Assembly: GCF_029852145.1 (NCBI RefSeq)
Contig: NC_079970.1
Coordinates: 18,542,331 to 18,606,330, forward strand
DNA from: Microplitis mediator
Taxonomy: Eukaryota > Arthropoda > Insecta > Hymenoptera > Braconidae
DNA length: 64,000 bases
Direction of reading: 5' to 3'
The notes below the pieces were generated by a model, which saw only the letters and a program-made list of their open reading frames with translations, had not been told where the DNA came from and searched no databases. The translations under genes were made by a program, and so were the position numbers. Below are positions 35,246-47,369 of this stretch, in pieces (position 1 is the first letter of the stretch; each line of letters opens with the position of its first letter).

Positions 35246-36564
35246 AGGTGGAGCCATTGATCGACACAATTACCAATTTTTTTTAAAACAAATCGATTTT
35301 TCAAGGTTTTATAAATAAATATTTGACGTCTTAACTACATAGTTTACTGTCATCATTTTTCTATTTTGTATTTTATCATAATTTTCATCGATTTCGTTGG
35401 GATTCAAAATGATTTTAGTGAGAAATCAACTCCTACTTCGGTAGCTACCGGAATTTTTTTTTTTTTTTTTTAATGTCGTGAATTAGAAAAAAAAGTTGTT
35501 TCTTTAGAAAGTTATTAGTAAACTTACAAACCTATTCTATAAACAAACAAATTTATTAAATTGCTCGAATTTTTTCACATTTGAAAAATTTAAGTAAATC
35601 AGAATAATTGAAAAAAAAAATATAAATCCCTGTTCAAACTTCTCTCTACAAATAAATTTTTATTCATCCGATTCCGCTACGTATGCTGAGTGCTTTTATA
35701 ATATCAACAGTCTGCGGGATTTATTCACTTTAATTAGTGACTAATTAAATTATTTCGTATAATTGAAAATTAATGTTTTTTTTTTTTTTTCATTTTATTC
35801 TGTCATAAAATCAGTTTATTATGATTTATGATCATACTGAATAAATAGTTAAGATATGTGAAATAATAAAGAATCCATCAGTCAAATTCCGAACCAAGTA
35901 GATTATATATATTTTGTTCGTTCCTTAACACGGGGTTATAGTAAACGTGACGTCTGGCTTAATGCACATTGATCGACCATTATTATATTCACGAGACCGT
36001 AATTGAATTTAAAAATCATCATTTTAAACTGTCATAGGAAGTCAAAGGTGAAAAAGGGGGTAAAATGGGCAGGTAAAATTTCTTAGTAATTAAAATCAAA
36101 AGGGGCCAGGTTTTTTCTCAAAATTTGCAAAACATGAAATCGAGTTTAAAAAATAATTTAGATAGTTTTTTCACAATTTCTAATAAAAATTAAATTTTTC
36201 ATCGATAATTTTTGATTGAAATAATGAATTTATTTATTAAAATTTAATTTTCAATACAAATTTTTATGTCAGAACTACTTTAATGCTGGGAGCAAATCTT
36301 CAGAAGAAATTAGAAAAGTTTAGTTTTTTTACCACGGCCCTTTTTGCCCACAATTTTAATTATTTTTCTTTTTTTCGGGGTCAGATTGGGACCGAATACT
36401 CATCAGGGGACTAAAAAAGAGTTAAACTCGTGACGCAACTCACAGTACTGATACTTTTTTTAGGAAGCCCTTTTTTCTTTCTCCCTCTTTCTCGAGAGCA
36501 AGTAATTGATTTAAATTGAACCGTTATTTTGAATTACTCGCTATCATCCTACAAGATATTCCTA

Positions 36565-37214
36565 CACGGAAAAATAAAATTAGGCGCTGCAACAGGATGC
36601 AGTCCTGTGGAAGCAACAGGACGAAATCATGTCACAGCAACAGGACACATCATGTGGGTGCAACAGGAAAAAATTCTGTCGCAGCAACAGGATTTTTCCT
36701 GTGGAATAGATAAATTAAGGAACAAGTTTCACGTACTAATTTTTTTGTCAGTATAGTAAAATTTCAAAATTTGAAAAAAAATTCAGTTTTGAAAAAATTC
36801 AAATCATGAAAAAAATTCAAATTTTGAAAAAAAATTTTAATTTTAAAAGTGGAATTTTTCTCCGAACTTGATTTTTTTCAAATTTTGAAATTTTACTATA
36901 CTGACAAAAAAAAATTGATACATGAAACTTGTTTCTTATTTTATTCCCATACGAAAAAAATATATATCCGGATATATCCGGGCCAATCTGCTTATATGAG
37001 ACATACATTTTTATTTATGTCGTTTATATGCAGATTGGCCCGGATATATCCGGATATATATTTTTTTCGTATGGGTTGATTTCACGAGGAATCTTGTTGC
37101 TGCAACAGGATTTTGTCCTGTCGCTCTCACAGGATTTATCCTGTTGCTGTAACATGAAAATCCTGTTGCTGCAACAGGAATGCGTCCTGTTGCAGCGCCT
37201 ATTTTTTTTCCGTG
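36565..37214. mobile_element. MITE, CACGGAAAAATAAAATTAGGCGC ends with CAACAGGA words
   Basis: Termini CACGGAAAAATA and ATTTTTTTTCCGTG are flanked by TA. The sub-terminal arms contain GGCGCTGCAACAGGATGCAGTCC and its inverse. It encloses further inverted repeats (36727-36932 arms CAGTATAGTAAAATTTC/GAAATTTTACTATACTG) and the palindrome at 36946-37075. The overlapping small ORFs on both strands are repeat artefacts. Confidence 0.75.
36946..37075. repeat. Near-perfect 130-bp palindrome nested in a MITE
   Basis: CCCATACGAAAAAAATATATAT at the left is the inverse of ATATATATTTTTTTCGTATGGG at the right. Arms include CCGGATATATCCGGGCCAATCTGC and its inverse, leaving a centre of only a few tens of bases. 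It is probably a tiny inverted-repeat element of its own. Confidence 0.75.
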
Positions 37215-38265
37215 TATTTACCCTTCTTCGTATTTTTCGAAATGTTCTAGCCATACTTAATTTTTTTTTTCTACATTTACATTCACTCACAAATTATATT
37301 CTAACTGACACTTTTATTTTATAAATGCTTTGAGAGTTGAATTGAATTGTCAAGTAATAAAATAAATGACTTATTACAAATTTTTCACTGTAATTTATTT
37401 CTCACTTCGTATTCATAGTAACTTCACTCTGAACTTAAAATTCTTTGACTTGTCAAAATAATAAAAAATTCTTTGATATTTTTCAGTTCCCTGATTATAT
37501 GACAGTTCCACCGTTTCGCACAAATAAAATTAAAAAAATAAAATTCATTAAAATTATTTGATATACTTATAAAGTAAATTCGTAATAATTATTAAGTTTC
37601 AACTTCAGAGTCTTAGATAATTAAAATCTTTAGTAACTTGTTCACTTTATTTACTTCATAAATCGTAACTTTCTACAGTCTCATCGTAGCTATTTCACTT
37701 TTCTCACTTTGTTACAATGAGAAACACTATGGGCGTTTATATATCTATATGCATAATAGTAACTCTTTGAATTAGGTTCGAGCGAGTTTCTCTGTTAGTC
37801 ACTTGACGTTATCCCTTGTCCTCTTGCATGCTTGCAAGCAAACTAGTCGTACAGTTACGTGCACAACGAATTCGCAACAGCGGTCTGAGCACGAACCCGA
37901 CGAACAAATGAGGGAAATTATCTGCAGAGGCTGAACGTAATAACATTTAACCGACGCTCTCTACTCAAGTCGTGTGAGAGAGTGGTTGCACAGAGTCATG
38001 CTCATACTATAATACGTATCTAAGTGAGATAGGGTTAGATGTTTGAAATTATAAATTGTTGAAGCATAGTTGTAATTGTTTTGAGAGTAAGACCATGAGT
38101 GTGGTTGAAACAACTTTTATGTTCAACAAAATCCTACGCCATGTATACTCCTCAGAGTTATTTACATTTATCTTTATCGCTATCTGTATATGTAAATATA
38201 CACCACGTGTAAGTATTTATTATCATCATTATTTTCATTACATTTGTTACAATCGCTATCATCCT

Positions 38266-38455
38266 GGGTCGAAAATAAAACTTGGTTGAGACCAAGTTTA
38301 CCAAGTCGAAATTTGGAGCCGTTTTTCGCAAGACAAACTCGACTATTTTTTACCGAGATATGAAATACACTGAGTTTTTGCCTTGCTTTAGACTTAACTA
38401 GTTTACTTAGTCACGATTTAAGACGAAAAAGTCAAAATCAAGTCGAAATTGACTT
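38266..38455. mobile_element. CCCGGGTCAAAAATAAAAC family, truncated copy
   Basis: It begins CCTGGGTCGAAAATAAAACTTGG and runs through GAAATTTGGAGCCGTTTTTCGC, then stops at TTGAC where a CACTGTAAAAAAT-type element begins (about 38456). Confidence 0.6.
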
Positions 38456-39082
38456 TATTGAATATATAAATAAAATTAATGTAGTTATTGATTAAGTAGT
38501 TTAAAGTATTCAATGATCGTTTATTTGCTAATTAATTAAAACTGTAACGAGTAACACGGAATGGTGTAAAAAAGTAGATTACACCGTGTTAAAGTTACAG
38601 TGTAATTATTACACCCGGAAAGAATTTTTGTATAAATATTGTCATGTCGTTTATTCTAAAAATTACTCTAAATCGAGTAATCTTATTAGGCCATTACGAC
38701 TTTTTACTTTTGACTTACGAAATTTCACAGCAGTTCTGCACAGTAATCGACGAACAATATAGTGAAAAATACATTTTAACATTACTGATTCATATTAGAA
38801 CAGGAGTGAGTCATAGCTTCACACGTACTATTACTTTTTAAACAGAAATCAGTGCTGTGCTACACAGTACAAAAAACATATGACTGGTTACTGTCAAAAT
38901 AGTCGCCATTAACATCCTGAACAGTAGTCAGTCCTGTTCTGATATGAATGGTTACTAAACTCATATGTGTCTTTACTATTGTTGACAGTAGAAGTCTATA
39001 TAATATTCCTATAATTCAAATCTGTCAAGTACAGATTATTAAAAGTTCATTTAAATTACTATTATTTATTGAGAATTTTTCT

Positions 39083-39352
39083 CATGTTTAGGGTTAGGTT
39101 TCCACTATATTTAAATGGTGTATGGCCGTACGATAGACGGTGTGGCTCAATAAGTTATAGATCAAATCGAACGGAATATAGTATAGTGCCGGATAGCTCA
39201 ACTGTTAGAGCACTCGGCGCGATACCGAATCAGTCTGGGTTCGATTCCCAGCTCGGGCTATCTATATTTTTCTCAATTTATCTATAAATTGTCTTATTGA
39301 GAAGGTTTGCATGTTTAGGTTTCTACTATATTTAAATGGTGTATTACCGTAA
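39083..39352. repeat. Direct repeats around the tRNA-like sequence
   Basis: TTTAGGTTTCCACTATATTTAAATGG (39092) recurs as TTTAGGTTTCTACTATATTTAAATGG (39313), each near a CCGTA word. The left copy runs into CCGTACGATAGACGGTG, the same 5' motif seen in the hammerhead repeats. Confidence 0.6.
39188..39258 (+). pseudogene. tRNA-like sequence (pseudo-tRNA or tRNA-derived SINE head)
   Basis: It has a D-arm GCTC...GAGC, a good T-arm CTGGG-TTCGATT-CCCAG and the B box GGTTCGATTCC. The acceptor arm pairs at 5 of 7 positions, the anticodon stem at 4 of 5 (CTCGG/CCGAA), and the anticodon loop CGCGATA lacks the usual U33. It looks tRNA-derived but is not a convincing functional tRNA. Direct repeats ATGTTTAGG...TATATTTAAATGGTGTAT flank it at 39083 and 39310. 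Confidence 0.5.
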
Positions 39353-40439
39353 ACCAAACTTAAACCCAGACCATAAAACTTTATTTTATAACAAATTATT
39401 AGTTTATTTATCAGTTTGTAAAACGCATTACAGGACACTGACAGAAAACTATTCAACTATAAAGAAAGGTTAGAATAGACCTCTACTGTCAAGAATAGTA
39501 AAGACACATATGAATTTAGTAACCATATTCATATCAGAACAGGACTGAGTACTTTATTACACCGTTATTTTGCATTACACAGCCGTGTAAAGTTCTCAGG
39601 GGCCATTTTTACACCACAATTTTTTACAGTGTGTAATTAGTATTCAAAATATTGGAGCCTTGTATATTGTATTGTAAGGCTGCCTTTGTGTATTTATAAT
39701 AGTAGTTCGTAATTTCTTTACTAATAGCGTTTTATTCTGAATAAATGAGCCCAATTCCTTTATAGAAATAAATTTAAATAATTATTCATCTCAATTGACC
39801 TCTAACCAATCCTTGGACTCCAATCTCCAATGAACTAATGGGCGTTAAGAGAATCACGAAATATTTGTAAGACGTCCTCTTCGGTAACTTTACATTATGA
39901 TGAAGTAAAAAAAAAATAATAATCATCAAAAATAGCTCAAGTTCTTCAAGTAACTTTTTATACGATTGTTGCATTGAATATTTAGATTATACACTCAATT
40001 TCACATAAAATCAATATATACCGAGACAGCAGACTACCAACGATTGGTTCAGCATAACAAATAGCTTTTTATTATGAAACGGAATTTATTTATTTCATTT
40101 TTAAAATTTTTCTTTCATCATAATAAATATTAAAATAAGTGAATATAAAAATTGCTGATTGAAATAAATATTATTTATTATTTTGTATAATAACAAAATT
40201 CGATTATTCGGATCATTTACTCTTAAATTATATATTTCATTCCTCATTTATGAGTCGACGAAAATATATATCTGTTCGAGACATTTCGATGATTGGTAAA
40301 ATTTTTCACGTTCATTTATTTTATTTTTTTTCTTCATTGATCCGTAAAAAATGTCGAGAACGGGATAATTTAAAGAACTTTCAATAGAATTTTTTTCATT
40401 TAAATTTATTCCTTTTTAAGAGATTTCATGACAAAAATG

Positions 40440-40940
40440 TCGTTGGAAGTTAAATGGGAGAATATGAGCAGCAGCGGGACGAGCAATTAGCGAGGGTCGA
40501 TCACGCCAAAAAGCTATCGGACAAGATGGTCTCGGCAATAATGCCTGGGAGCCGAAATGCCGGGGGCTGGGGGCTGGGGCTGGGGCTGCAGCGTGAGAGC
40601 TGATGGGACAGGAGGTTAAGTGGCATCGAAGAGAAGCTATGTGGAGTATCGAGGGTGAAGGGGTGACGGAGAGGGAGTTGTGACTAGTGAGCAGTATGAG
40701 AAGGTTGAGAGGGAGCGGATGAAGAGAGTGAGGGTCCTCGGGGTTGGTTGAGGCAAGGGAAGTACCGACAATTCGCTTGGTACTGAACTTACTATATATA
40801 CACCGTACTTCGATAGGAAATGCTTAGTCAGTCGACATGAGAAATTATAGGACGACTGGTACGATCCCCTGTAGACCAAGTTACGGGCCACACCTATCAC
40901 CACTTCCGGGCTTGTGTAGTGACAACCACAGTCGGTTTTA
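40440..40940. other. GC-rich purine-skewed island without a gene
   Basis: G-rich plus strand with the short tandem GGGGCTGG (40563-40588). An 88-codon minus ORF lies here, but its product is Ser/Pro/Thr-biased by composition and has no splice context. Possibly a conserved non-coding element. Confidence 0.35.
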
Positions 40941-41068
40941 TCCTTGTCCTTGTCCTCAAATTTCTCATCACGTCTACGTCTATTATTTATTTTAAGATAA
41001 TCAACTTAATTCTACAATGATTCTGTTGTCTTCTAAATCATATCTTTATCAAAGTATTGCTGTAATAA

Positions 41069-41186
41069 CCCGGGTCAAAAATAAAACTTGATTTAGACTT
41101 GGTCGTCCTAAATCGTGACTAAGTAAGCCACTTAAGTCACGATGAAAGACGACTAAGTCTAAATCAAGTTTTATTTTCGACCCGGG
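41069..41186. mobile_element. Minimal 118-bp CCCGGGTCAAAAATAAAAC palindrome
   Basis: CCCGGGTCAAAAATAAAACTTGATTTAGACTTGGTCGTC and its inverse meet around a centre ATCGTGACTAAGTAAGCCACTTAAGTCACGAT, itself palindromic. It is a deletion derivative that keeps only the termini of the ~560-bp family. Confidence 0.8.
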
Positions 41187-41495
41187 AAAGAAGATTAATA
41201 ATACTATTATTTAAAAACAAATAATCGACTACCCCTATACATTTTCACAACCCCCGTGTGAAAACATGCGGACAGCTATCTTTCTCCGTGCACTGTAAAA
41301 TATTTTTGGTGTGAAAATGGACCCTGAGAACTTTACACGGTGTCTTTGGTGTGAAATTTTTTTGGTGTGAGTGTTATTTTTTACACCGTTTGGTGTTATT
41401 ATCATTAAGTTAGTATGTGGTCAGTTCTGAACCTTTTTTTAATTCGAGGCGAAATTTAATCTAATGTATTAGGAACGTTACTTGATGAAAAAATT

Positions 41496-41570
41496 CCGGT
41501 GACTGCTGGGCTCGAACCTGCATCCTTCCCATTCAAAGTCTTTGATAATATCCACTGCGCTGACCCACGT
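41496..41570 (-). pseudogene. tRNA-like sequence with A and B boxes, minus strand
   Basis: Reading the minus strand, CAGCGCAGTGG (A-box-like, 41562-41552) is followed about 33 nt later by GGTTCGAGCCC (B box, 41518-41508). T-arm-like pairing is present but the acceptor and anticodon arms do not form cleanly. Likely a tRNA-derived relic that could still attract TFIIIC. Confidence 0.4.
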
Positions 41571-41604
41571 ATGTGATCGCGTGAGTGTAAATAACCAGAT
41601 ATGA

Positions 41605-41892
41605 ACAATTTTCAATAAAAATCCAATGCATACATGATTATATCTGAGCAGATATAACAAGATCTGATTATGTTAATTGTTGTATTTAGTTCAGATATAG
41701 TTATTTGATCAGATCTTACGAGACATATGCAGATCTGACCAGATATAAACAATTTTCTATAAAAATAAGACGTATACATGATCATATTTGAACAGATATA
41801 ACAAGATCAGATTATGTTAAATGTTGTATTTAGTTTAGATATAGTTATATCTGATCAGATCTTACGAGATATACGTCGATCTGACTAGATAT
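41605..41892. repeat. Two tandem copies of a ~146-bp AGATCTGATC-rich unit
   Basis: AACAATTTTC(A/T)ATAAAAAT...CAGATATAACAAGATC(T)GATTATGTTAA...GATCAGATCTTACGAGA occurs at 41605 and again at 41748 with few differences. The unit contains many GATC and AGATCT palindromes. Confidence 0.7.
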
Positions 41893-42109
41893 AATCGTGT
41901 CTGATATTGTATCTAGCCTAGATCTCATTAGATCTGATTAGATCTGACCAGATATAAACGGTGGTTGGCCAGATATAATGAGACCTGATCATGTCTAAAT
42001 ATTAGATCTGAACAGATATAATTTTATCTGATCAGATATAATTATATCTGGTCAGAGCTAAATCATTTTCTCCGGGCATTAATCAAATGTAAATTAATTA
42101 CAAACCAAC

Positions 42110-42111
<2 letters not shown>

Positions 42112-42167
<56 letters not shown>
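42112..42167. repeat. (TA)n microsatellite
   Basis: About 28 uninterrupted TA units, bordered by ACCAACGG and AACCTTGG. Confidence 0.95.
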
Positions 42168-42171
<4 letters not shown>

Positions 42172-42543
42172 TTGGTCATTGATATTATACGACCTTTATA
42201 AAGTATTTTATGGTTTGAAATTGATAAATTAACACAAGAATTTTTGTTTGATACGATATTAATTAAAAGTTAAAATTTATTAGAATCCAGAGATACGGTA
42301 GTGTCTCGCGTCAAATACACGTTAGAAACTTCTATGAAAGCATTCTTTATAATTATTTCGCCTAAACGAGAACTAATTTTTATTGTATTGTTTTTCATTG
42401 TATGTCTATTAAAGTAACATTACACCATTAGTGGTGTAATCGTTCTAACTCACATCGTGCGTCGTGCAACTGTTACACCGGTGTTGAAAATTTTCACACT
42501 AAATCATTGACACCACACCGTGGGCTCAGAATTTTTTACAGTG

Positions 42544-45500
42544 TGGTACCCACACTTTTGTTCATCAGATCTGCGACCAAAATTGAAATTGTTTTCATAA
42601 CTCGCGGAAAGATTGGCGCCTATGTAAATTCATTAATTATTTTCTATTCCATGCAGCAGAAAAAAAATTGTTTACTTTTTGTTAAATTTAAGTGGATGTT
42701 TGACAATTACGTATTATGTAAACAATTGCTAGCCCAGAATTAACAAGAAGTCAACAAAGTTTTTCTTTTGCACTCCGTGGAATGAGAAAAAAACGCAACT
42801 TTCTTTCCGCTGAACAAAGCAGAACTTTGTAACCTAAATTATTTTTCCCCGGTCTCCCCTATATTTCAATGGATATTTAAAAGTGGTTTATTTACAACAT
42901 TCAGAGTTTGTGATTAATGATCACAGGTAGTAAATATGCATCCGTTAATTTTTATAAATTCAAAAGTCAAGAATACATTAAGTACGTGTATGTGTGCAGA
43001 AGAGAGTAGATAAGTTGAGGTTAATGTAGCAGAGAGCGCACATTATCCAAAGTGCTTAAAGGAGAGAATGGTAGATCTAGTGGTAGAATGTGAAAGTACA
43101 TGTGGTAGACAGAATAGAATAGCAGAGAAGGAAGGAGGAAGAGAGAAGGAGTAAAGAAAAAGCTGAAAAAAATCCGTAATGACTCACCAAAAAACTAAAC
43201 GCACACTGAATTCCCAAAGTGCTCGCGTCGTCTTACGTTGTCTTCTTTTCCTCATTTGTTATCACTTTTTGCATCCCTTTAATCTTCACAAATTAATCTA
43301 CATCTAATGGCTTTTGGTATTAAGAAATGAAAGCACTACTTTTATGTTTTTGTCAAGAAAAATTATTTGTCTTATAAGTTATATAAATTGAGTTGTTAAA
43401 ACGTGAAGAATAAAAAATATATAAAAATGTTACAAGTTATAACTCTAAGTCATAAATATTTTTTTTAATATAAAAAAACATCTTTTCTTTCATTTCTTCA
43501 CATACACGATCGTTTTTCACTATGGAAGAAAAGGTTGAAAATATCTTTTTACTTGACTGCGCATTCCTTTTAACGATTTCATGCCTTCGACCACGAATGA
43601 CCTCCGTTTTTCGATTCGCGTGCACCACTGTTCTCGTCGTTCCACTTATTTCCGGATCTTCATCACCGAATCAACCGAGAATTTTCACCAACGATTTTTC
43701 ATTTTAACTCTTGTGACTTTGAAAAAAAAAAAATTCTCGTTAACAAATCCTGTTTTTTTTTTAATTTAAAAAAAGGTTTAACAAATATTTTTTTTTGCAT
43801 CATAAAAATGGTATAACCAGTGTTGATAGTTTTGTAATAAAAAATAATAAAACTTGAGAATTTAAGATTCAACATAAAAGTCTAAATTAATATCTGACTT
43901 CAAACACAGTAAATCAACAAGACTATAATCCATAGAGACTTTTTAAAAAGCTAACCTTTCTCTTCTTCGTCCGTCGGTAATTTTTTTTCCAGCTCATAAT
44001 TTAAAACTTCACCTCCGGAGATTTGCACTCGCCTTGCTATAAAGTTATATAAAAGAGGTGCGGCGTGAGAAAAATAAAGAAGAAGAAAGAGAGAGAAAGA
44101 AAGATGGAAATGAAAGTATATAACTTGTGAACACATAAGAAAAGCATAAGGAATAATGTAATGAATGAATTCATCTTCATGACATCTGACACGATACTTA
44201 TCACTATTTTTATTGTTCGGGACTTGCACTGTACGATTTTATTCAAAATAAATCCTATGATACGTCATTATATTCAACGTATATATAATATAGCTTTTAC
44301 TAAGCCTAATGAGATTTCAAAGCTTTCGTAATATTATTACAGTGTCAAGATAGAAAATAAAATTGAGTTCGTCACACAAGACTTCTTTGGATTTAACATT
44401 TCAATAAAATCCACTTTCATCGTCATTTTGACGTAAATACCTCAAGCTTAACTTCCTTTTTATTTATTTTTTTTACTCTAAATCACACAAAGAGTAACTA
44501 TAAGGTTCTAAATGAAATATGGAAAAAATTGAATAAATAAAATGCATTTAGTACCCAGTAAAATGATGACAAAGAGCAAGAAAATAACATTGTCAGATAT
44601 TTTGTGTATATCTATATAAGGTTGACTGATGAATGAGTTAGTCTCTGTTGGAAACAACTTTTCAAACTTTGATTTTAGGCTTTTAATGTAACTCGACACA
44701 AACTATGTTACGATGTAGTTTAACTGAAAATTTAAACGAGGACTAGGATGAATCGCTGGTGGACTATGTGCTCGAAAGAGTTTACAGAAACAAATAGGAG
44801 TTGAAACATTTTGAGATAATTCGTCATATCAGGCGTTGTGAGCACGAAAACTCGCCGAGTAGATGATACTAGTTTAAAACTAAAAGTTTACCAGAAAAAA
44901 ATAACAAAGTGTTATGAGAAAAAGGTAAAAAAAGCGATGAAGCATTAGCAGAATTTTGGCGCCGTGAAACATCAAATTCTCTCTCAGCGAAATGAGTTTT
45001 CTATGCTAAGTAGCGCTTTTTTCTTGTCTCCAACAAGACCCTGTATGAGTCTGATCGATGCTCCTTTTCGTGCGAATTTCCCTGCTTTATTGAATCGCCC
45101 AAGCACTTTCATCCTTACCCTCTGTCTCATCTTTTAAATTCCTCTTCAATTTTTATTTTTCATTCCTTTTACTTTATCCTTGTACTCTTTTCATTATCAT
45201 AAAATTCTTTTACTTTTTTTTTATATTTAAGCTTAAATCTCATATATTATATATTATTTATAGGAAAATGAAACCCCATTTTTTTGACACAAAGAGTTGT
45301 TTTTTGTTCGAGCTTAGTTACGGTTTGTAGAAAAAAGAGTAAGTGATTAAAGTCCGGACAGTTCGGAATAATTTGAATTAATTAGTAAAGTCACTGTTTT
45401 TTATAATCGTGGCCCATTTTAACTCAGAGTCGGCTTTTTCGAGTCATCAATAAAATAATTCGAACACTTTAAAATAAAAAAAATATTTCTACAAAACATT

Positions 45501-45549
45501 ATAATTTGACTGCACTGTGGGAACTGATCAACTTGCCCCATGTATTTTT
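42544..45549. other. AT-rich non-coding stretch, 3 kb
   Basis: Small ORFs (for example 43437-43628 minus, 43951-44229 minus) have no recognisable domains. No structured repeat was seen. Confidence 0.45.
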
Positions 45550-45936
45550 AATAAACCGTAACTACCCTAACGGACCCAAATTACGGTGGGTTTACCGTAG
45601 ATTACGGCACACCCACCGTAAATTACGCTAATCCGTCGTATACCGATTTACCGTAATTTACGGTGAATTTACCGTAATTTACAGTAATCAACCGTAAAAT
45701 ACGGTAAATACACCGTAAATTACGGTAATCCGCCCGAATTTTCACGGTAGATTTACTGTATTCTGCGTTAAATTTACGGTGAAAATACCGTACTTTACAG
45801 TAAACCAACTGTGATTTACCCATTTACCGTAAATCTACCGTAGCTTACCGTAAATTACGGCAAATAAGCCCGAATTTTACGGTAATTTGCCGTATTCTAC
45901 GGTCTATTTACGGTAAATCAGGTTTGCTAAGGTAAA
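45550..45936. mobile_element. Element made of ACCGTAAATTACGGT palindromes
   Basis: More than a dozen units of the form TTTACCGTAATTTACGG in both orientations. The borders TACCCTAACGGACC (left) and GGTTTGCTAAGGTA (right) look like degraded terminal inverted repeats. Confidence 0.6.
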
Positions 45937-45949
45937 AGTTTTTCTGTTT

Positions 45950-46273
45950 TTGTCTCAAAAATCAAGTGTCATTCTACCCCGAATTTTCCTACTAATAATG
46001 AAAATAATTAAAATGATAGCGATATTCGGTATAGAAGTAAATAAAAATAATTATAATGAGAGTAAATTACAAGTATACGTGAGTAGACTCACTTTAAAAG
46101 GTAATAATGCTATAACGAAATTACCGTTCGAGAGGAAATGCTGCGGGTTTACGGAATATCAAGAGAACATGACTTTTATACTTAAAACCCAAAGTTTCTT
46201 GATGTGTAATCAACATTCCGTTAAGGAGGCGCACATGTCGTTTTATAACCACAACTGTACGGGAAGATGCTAA
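45950..46273 (+). pseudogene. Cysteine-rich ORF, possible tetraspanin-like relic
   Basis: Open for 107 codons. The first 45 residues are hydrophobic/basic (a possible helix LPRIFLLIMKIIKMIAIF); the last 50 contain five cysteines, including a KCCGF triplet and ...MCNQH...NHNCTGRC. A CCG triplet after a helix recalls the tetraspanin extracellular loop, but the expected second CC pair and flanking helices are absent, and no clear splice sites were found. It may be chance or a degraded exon. Confidence 0.2.
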
Positions 46274-46689
46274 AGGATATAAAGTGGAGTCTTGAGGATT
46301 TTCGTGCGTACTAACGAGACATGACGATCTATATTTGCAAGAGGTAAATGTCGAGAACCAGACAACTATTAATTGGTTTAATTATACCCTCATTATAAAG
46401 TCGAGGAACTACTCTCTCCAGCTCATGTAGTTAACCAAATACCCTTATTTATAAACGTCAAAAAACTAGTAGGTACCACTTGCTTTGATGTAATTATTTT
46501 TTTTTCACATATCTCATTTAATATTTAATAAAAGGAAAAATAATTTTTACCTTTTCTGAAATTAAATTGTCATCATTGTTTGAAATAAAATTCATTCGAG
46601 AATTATTTGATAAAAATTACGATAATTACGCGGTTCTACGGCTCAATACATTTTCAAAATTTTAAAATTATAAGAATAGAGGAAGGAGG

Positions 46690-47242
46690 CCCGGGTCAAA
46701 AATAAAACTTGATTTAGACTTGGTTACCAAGTCGAAATTTGGAGCCGTTTTCTACAAGACAAACTCGACTTTTTTTTACGGAGATATGAAATACATTGAG
46801 TTTTCGCCTTGGTTTAGACTTAACTGGCTTACTTAGTCACGATTTAAGACGACAAAGTTGAAGACAAATCGAAATTGACTTGGTTTAGACTTATTCGGCT
46901 TAAATTATAAGGCGAAAAAGTCAATACTAAGGTGAAATAATTTTTATATATTAAGGCGGAAGTAAAACAAATAAATAACTTTTTTTCGACTCGATTCAGC
47001 AAGTCAAAAGTAAGGTGAATGACTATTGTGCTCGATGTAAAGACGAATAAGTTCTAACTAAGATCAAAAAATACAAATACGTTGAAATAAGTTGAAACTA
47101 AAATGAAAAAAGTTCAAAAAGTTGAAAAATATTTCATTGAAGTCGAAAAAGTTGAGATCTTATCGAAAAATAGTCAGCAAATCGATTACTTCAAAAGAAA
47201 ATAAGGTGAAGCGAGCCTGAATCAAGTTTTATTTTTGACCCA
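46690..47242. mobile_element. CCCGGGTCAAAAATAAAAC family, full-length copy
   Basis: The left end is CCCGGGTCAAAAATAAAACTTG and the right end CAAGTTTTATTTTTGACCC, with the final CGGG changed to AAGG. About 550 bp, the same size as the 16.6-kb copy, but in the opposite orientation. Confidence 0.7.
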
Positions 47243-47369
47243 AGGGGGGCAAAACGAGGTACCCCCAAAATTTTATAAAAAAGTCTTTTTTTAAACATTC
47301 CAAAATAATTTTTGTGAATATAATTGAGCATTATTTTGAGCTATTTTTTTCAATGTTTACGACAAATTT

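Larger units (their letters stand above)
38456..39631. mobile_element. CACTGTAAAAAAT-family MITE, 5' truncated, with a nested island
   Basis: The left part (ATTAATGTAGTTATTGATTAAG...AACACGGAATGGTGTAAAAAAG) matches 51010-51115 and the right end (CCGTGTAAAGTTCTC...ATTTTTTACAGTG) matches 51180-51228. Between them lies an insert (about 38626-39553). Its arms GTCCTGTTCTGATATGAAT...GTGTCTTTACTATT (38932-39000) and the inverse (39470-39543) flank a tRNA-like sequence. Confidence 0.6.
41291..42543. mobile_element. CACTGTAAAA-family MITE carrying two nested elements
   Basis: It begins CACTGTAAAATATTTTTGGTGTG and ends GAATTTTTTACAGTG. Inside lie a tRNA-like sequence (41496-41570), an AGATCTGATCAGATATAA-rich element with a 146-bp tandem duplication (41605-41892), and a (TA)n tract (42112-42167). 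Confidence 0.6.

Noticed and set aside
38056..38289. 77-codon plus ORF ending near a GTAAGT donor (TACACCACGT-GTAAGT)
   Set aside because: The donor is good, but there is no credible acceptor or promoter upstream and the product is not recognisable.
39188..39258. Functional tRNA gene
   Set aside because: The acceptor arm has two mismatches, the anticodon stem one, and U33 is missing; kept only as a tRNA-like relic.
40637..40903. 88-codon minus-strand ORF in a GC-rich island
   Set aside because: Ser/Pro/Thr bias follows from GC-rich base composition; no motif or splice context.
44624..44660. CTGATGA followed by GGAAAC, possible hammerhead
   Set aside because: No stem II or stem I pairing can be drawn around it; chance occurrence.
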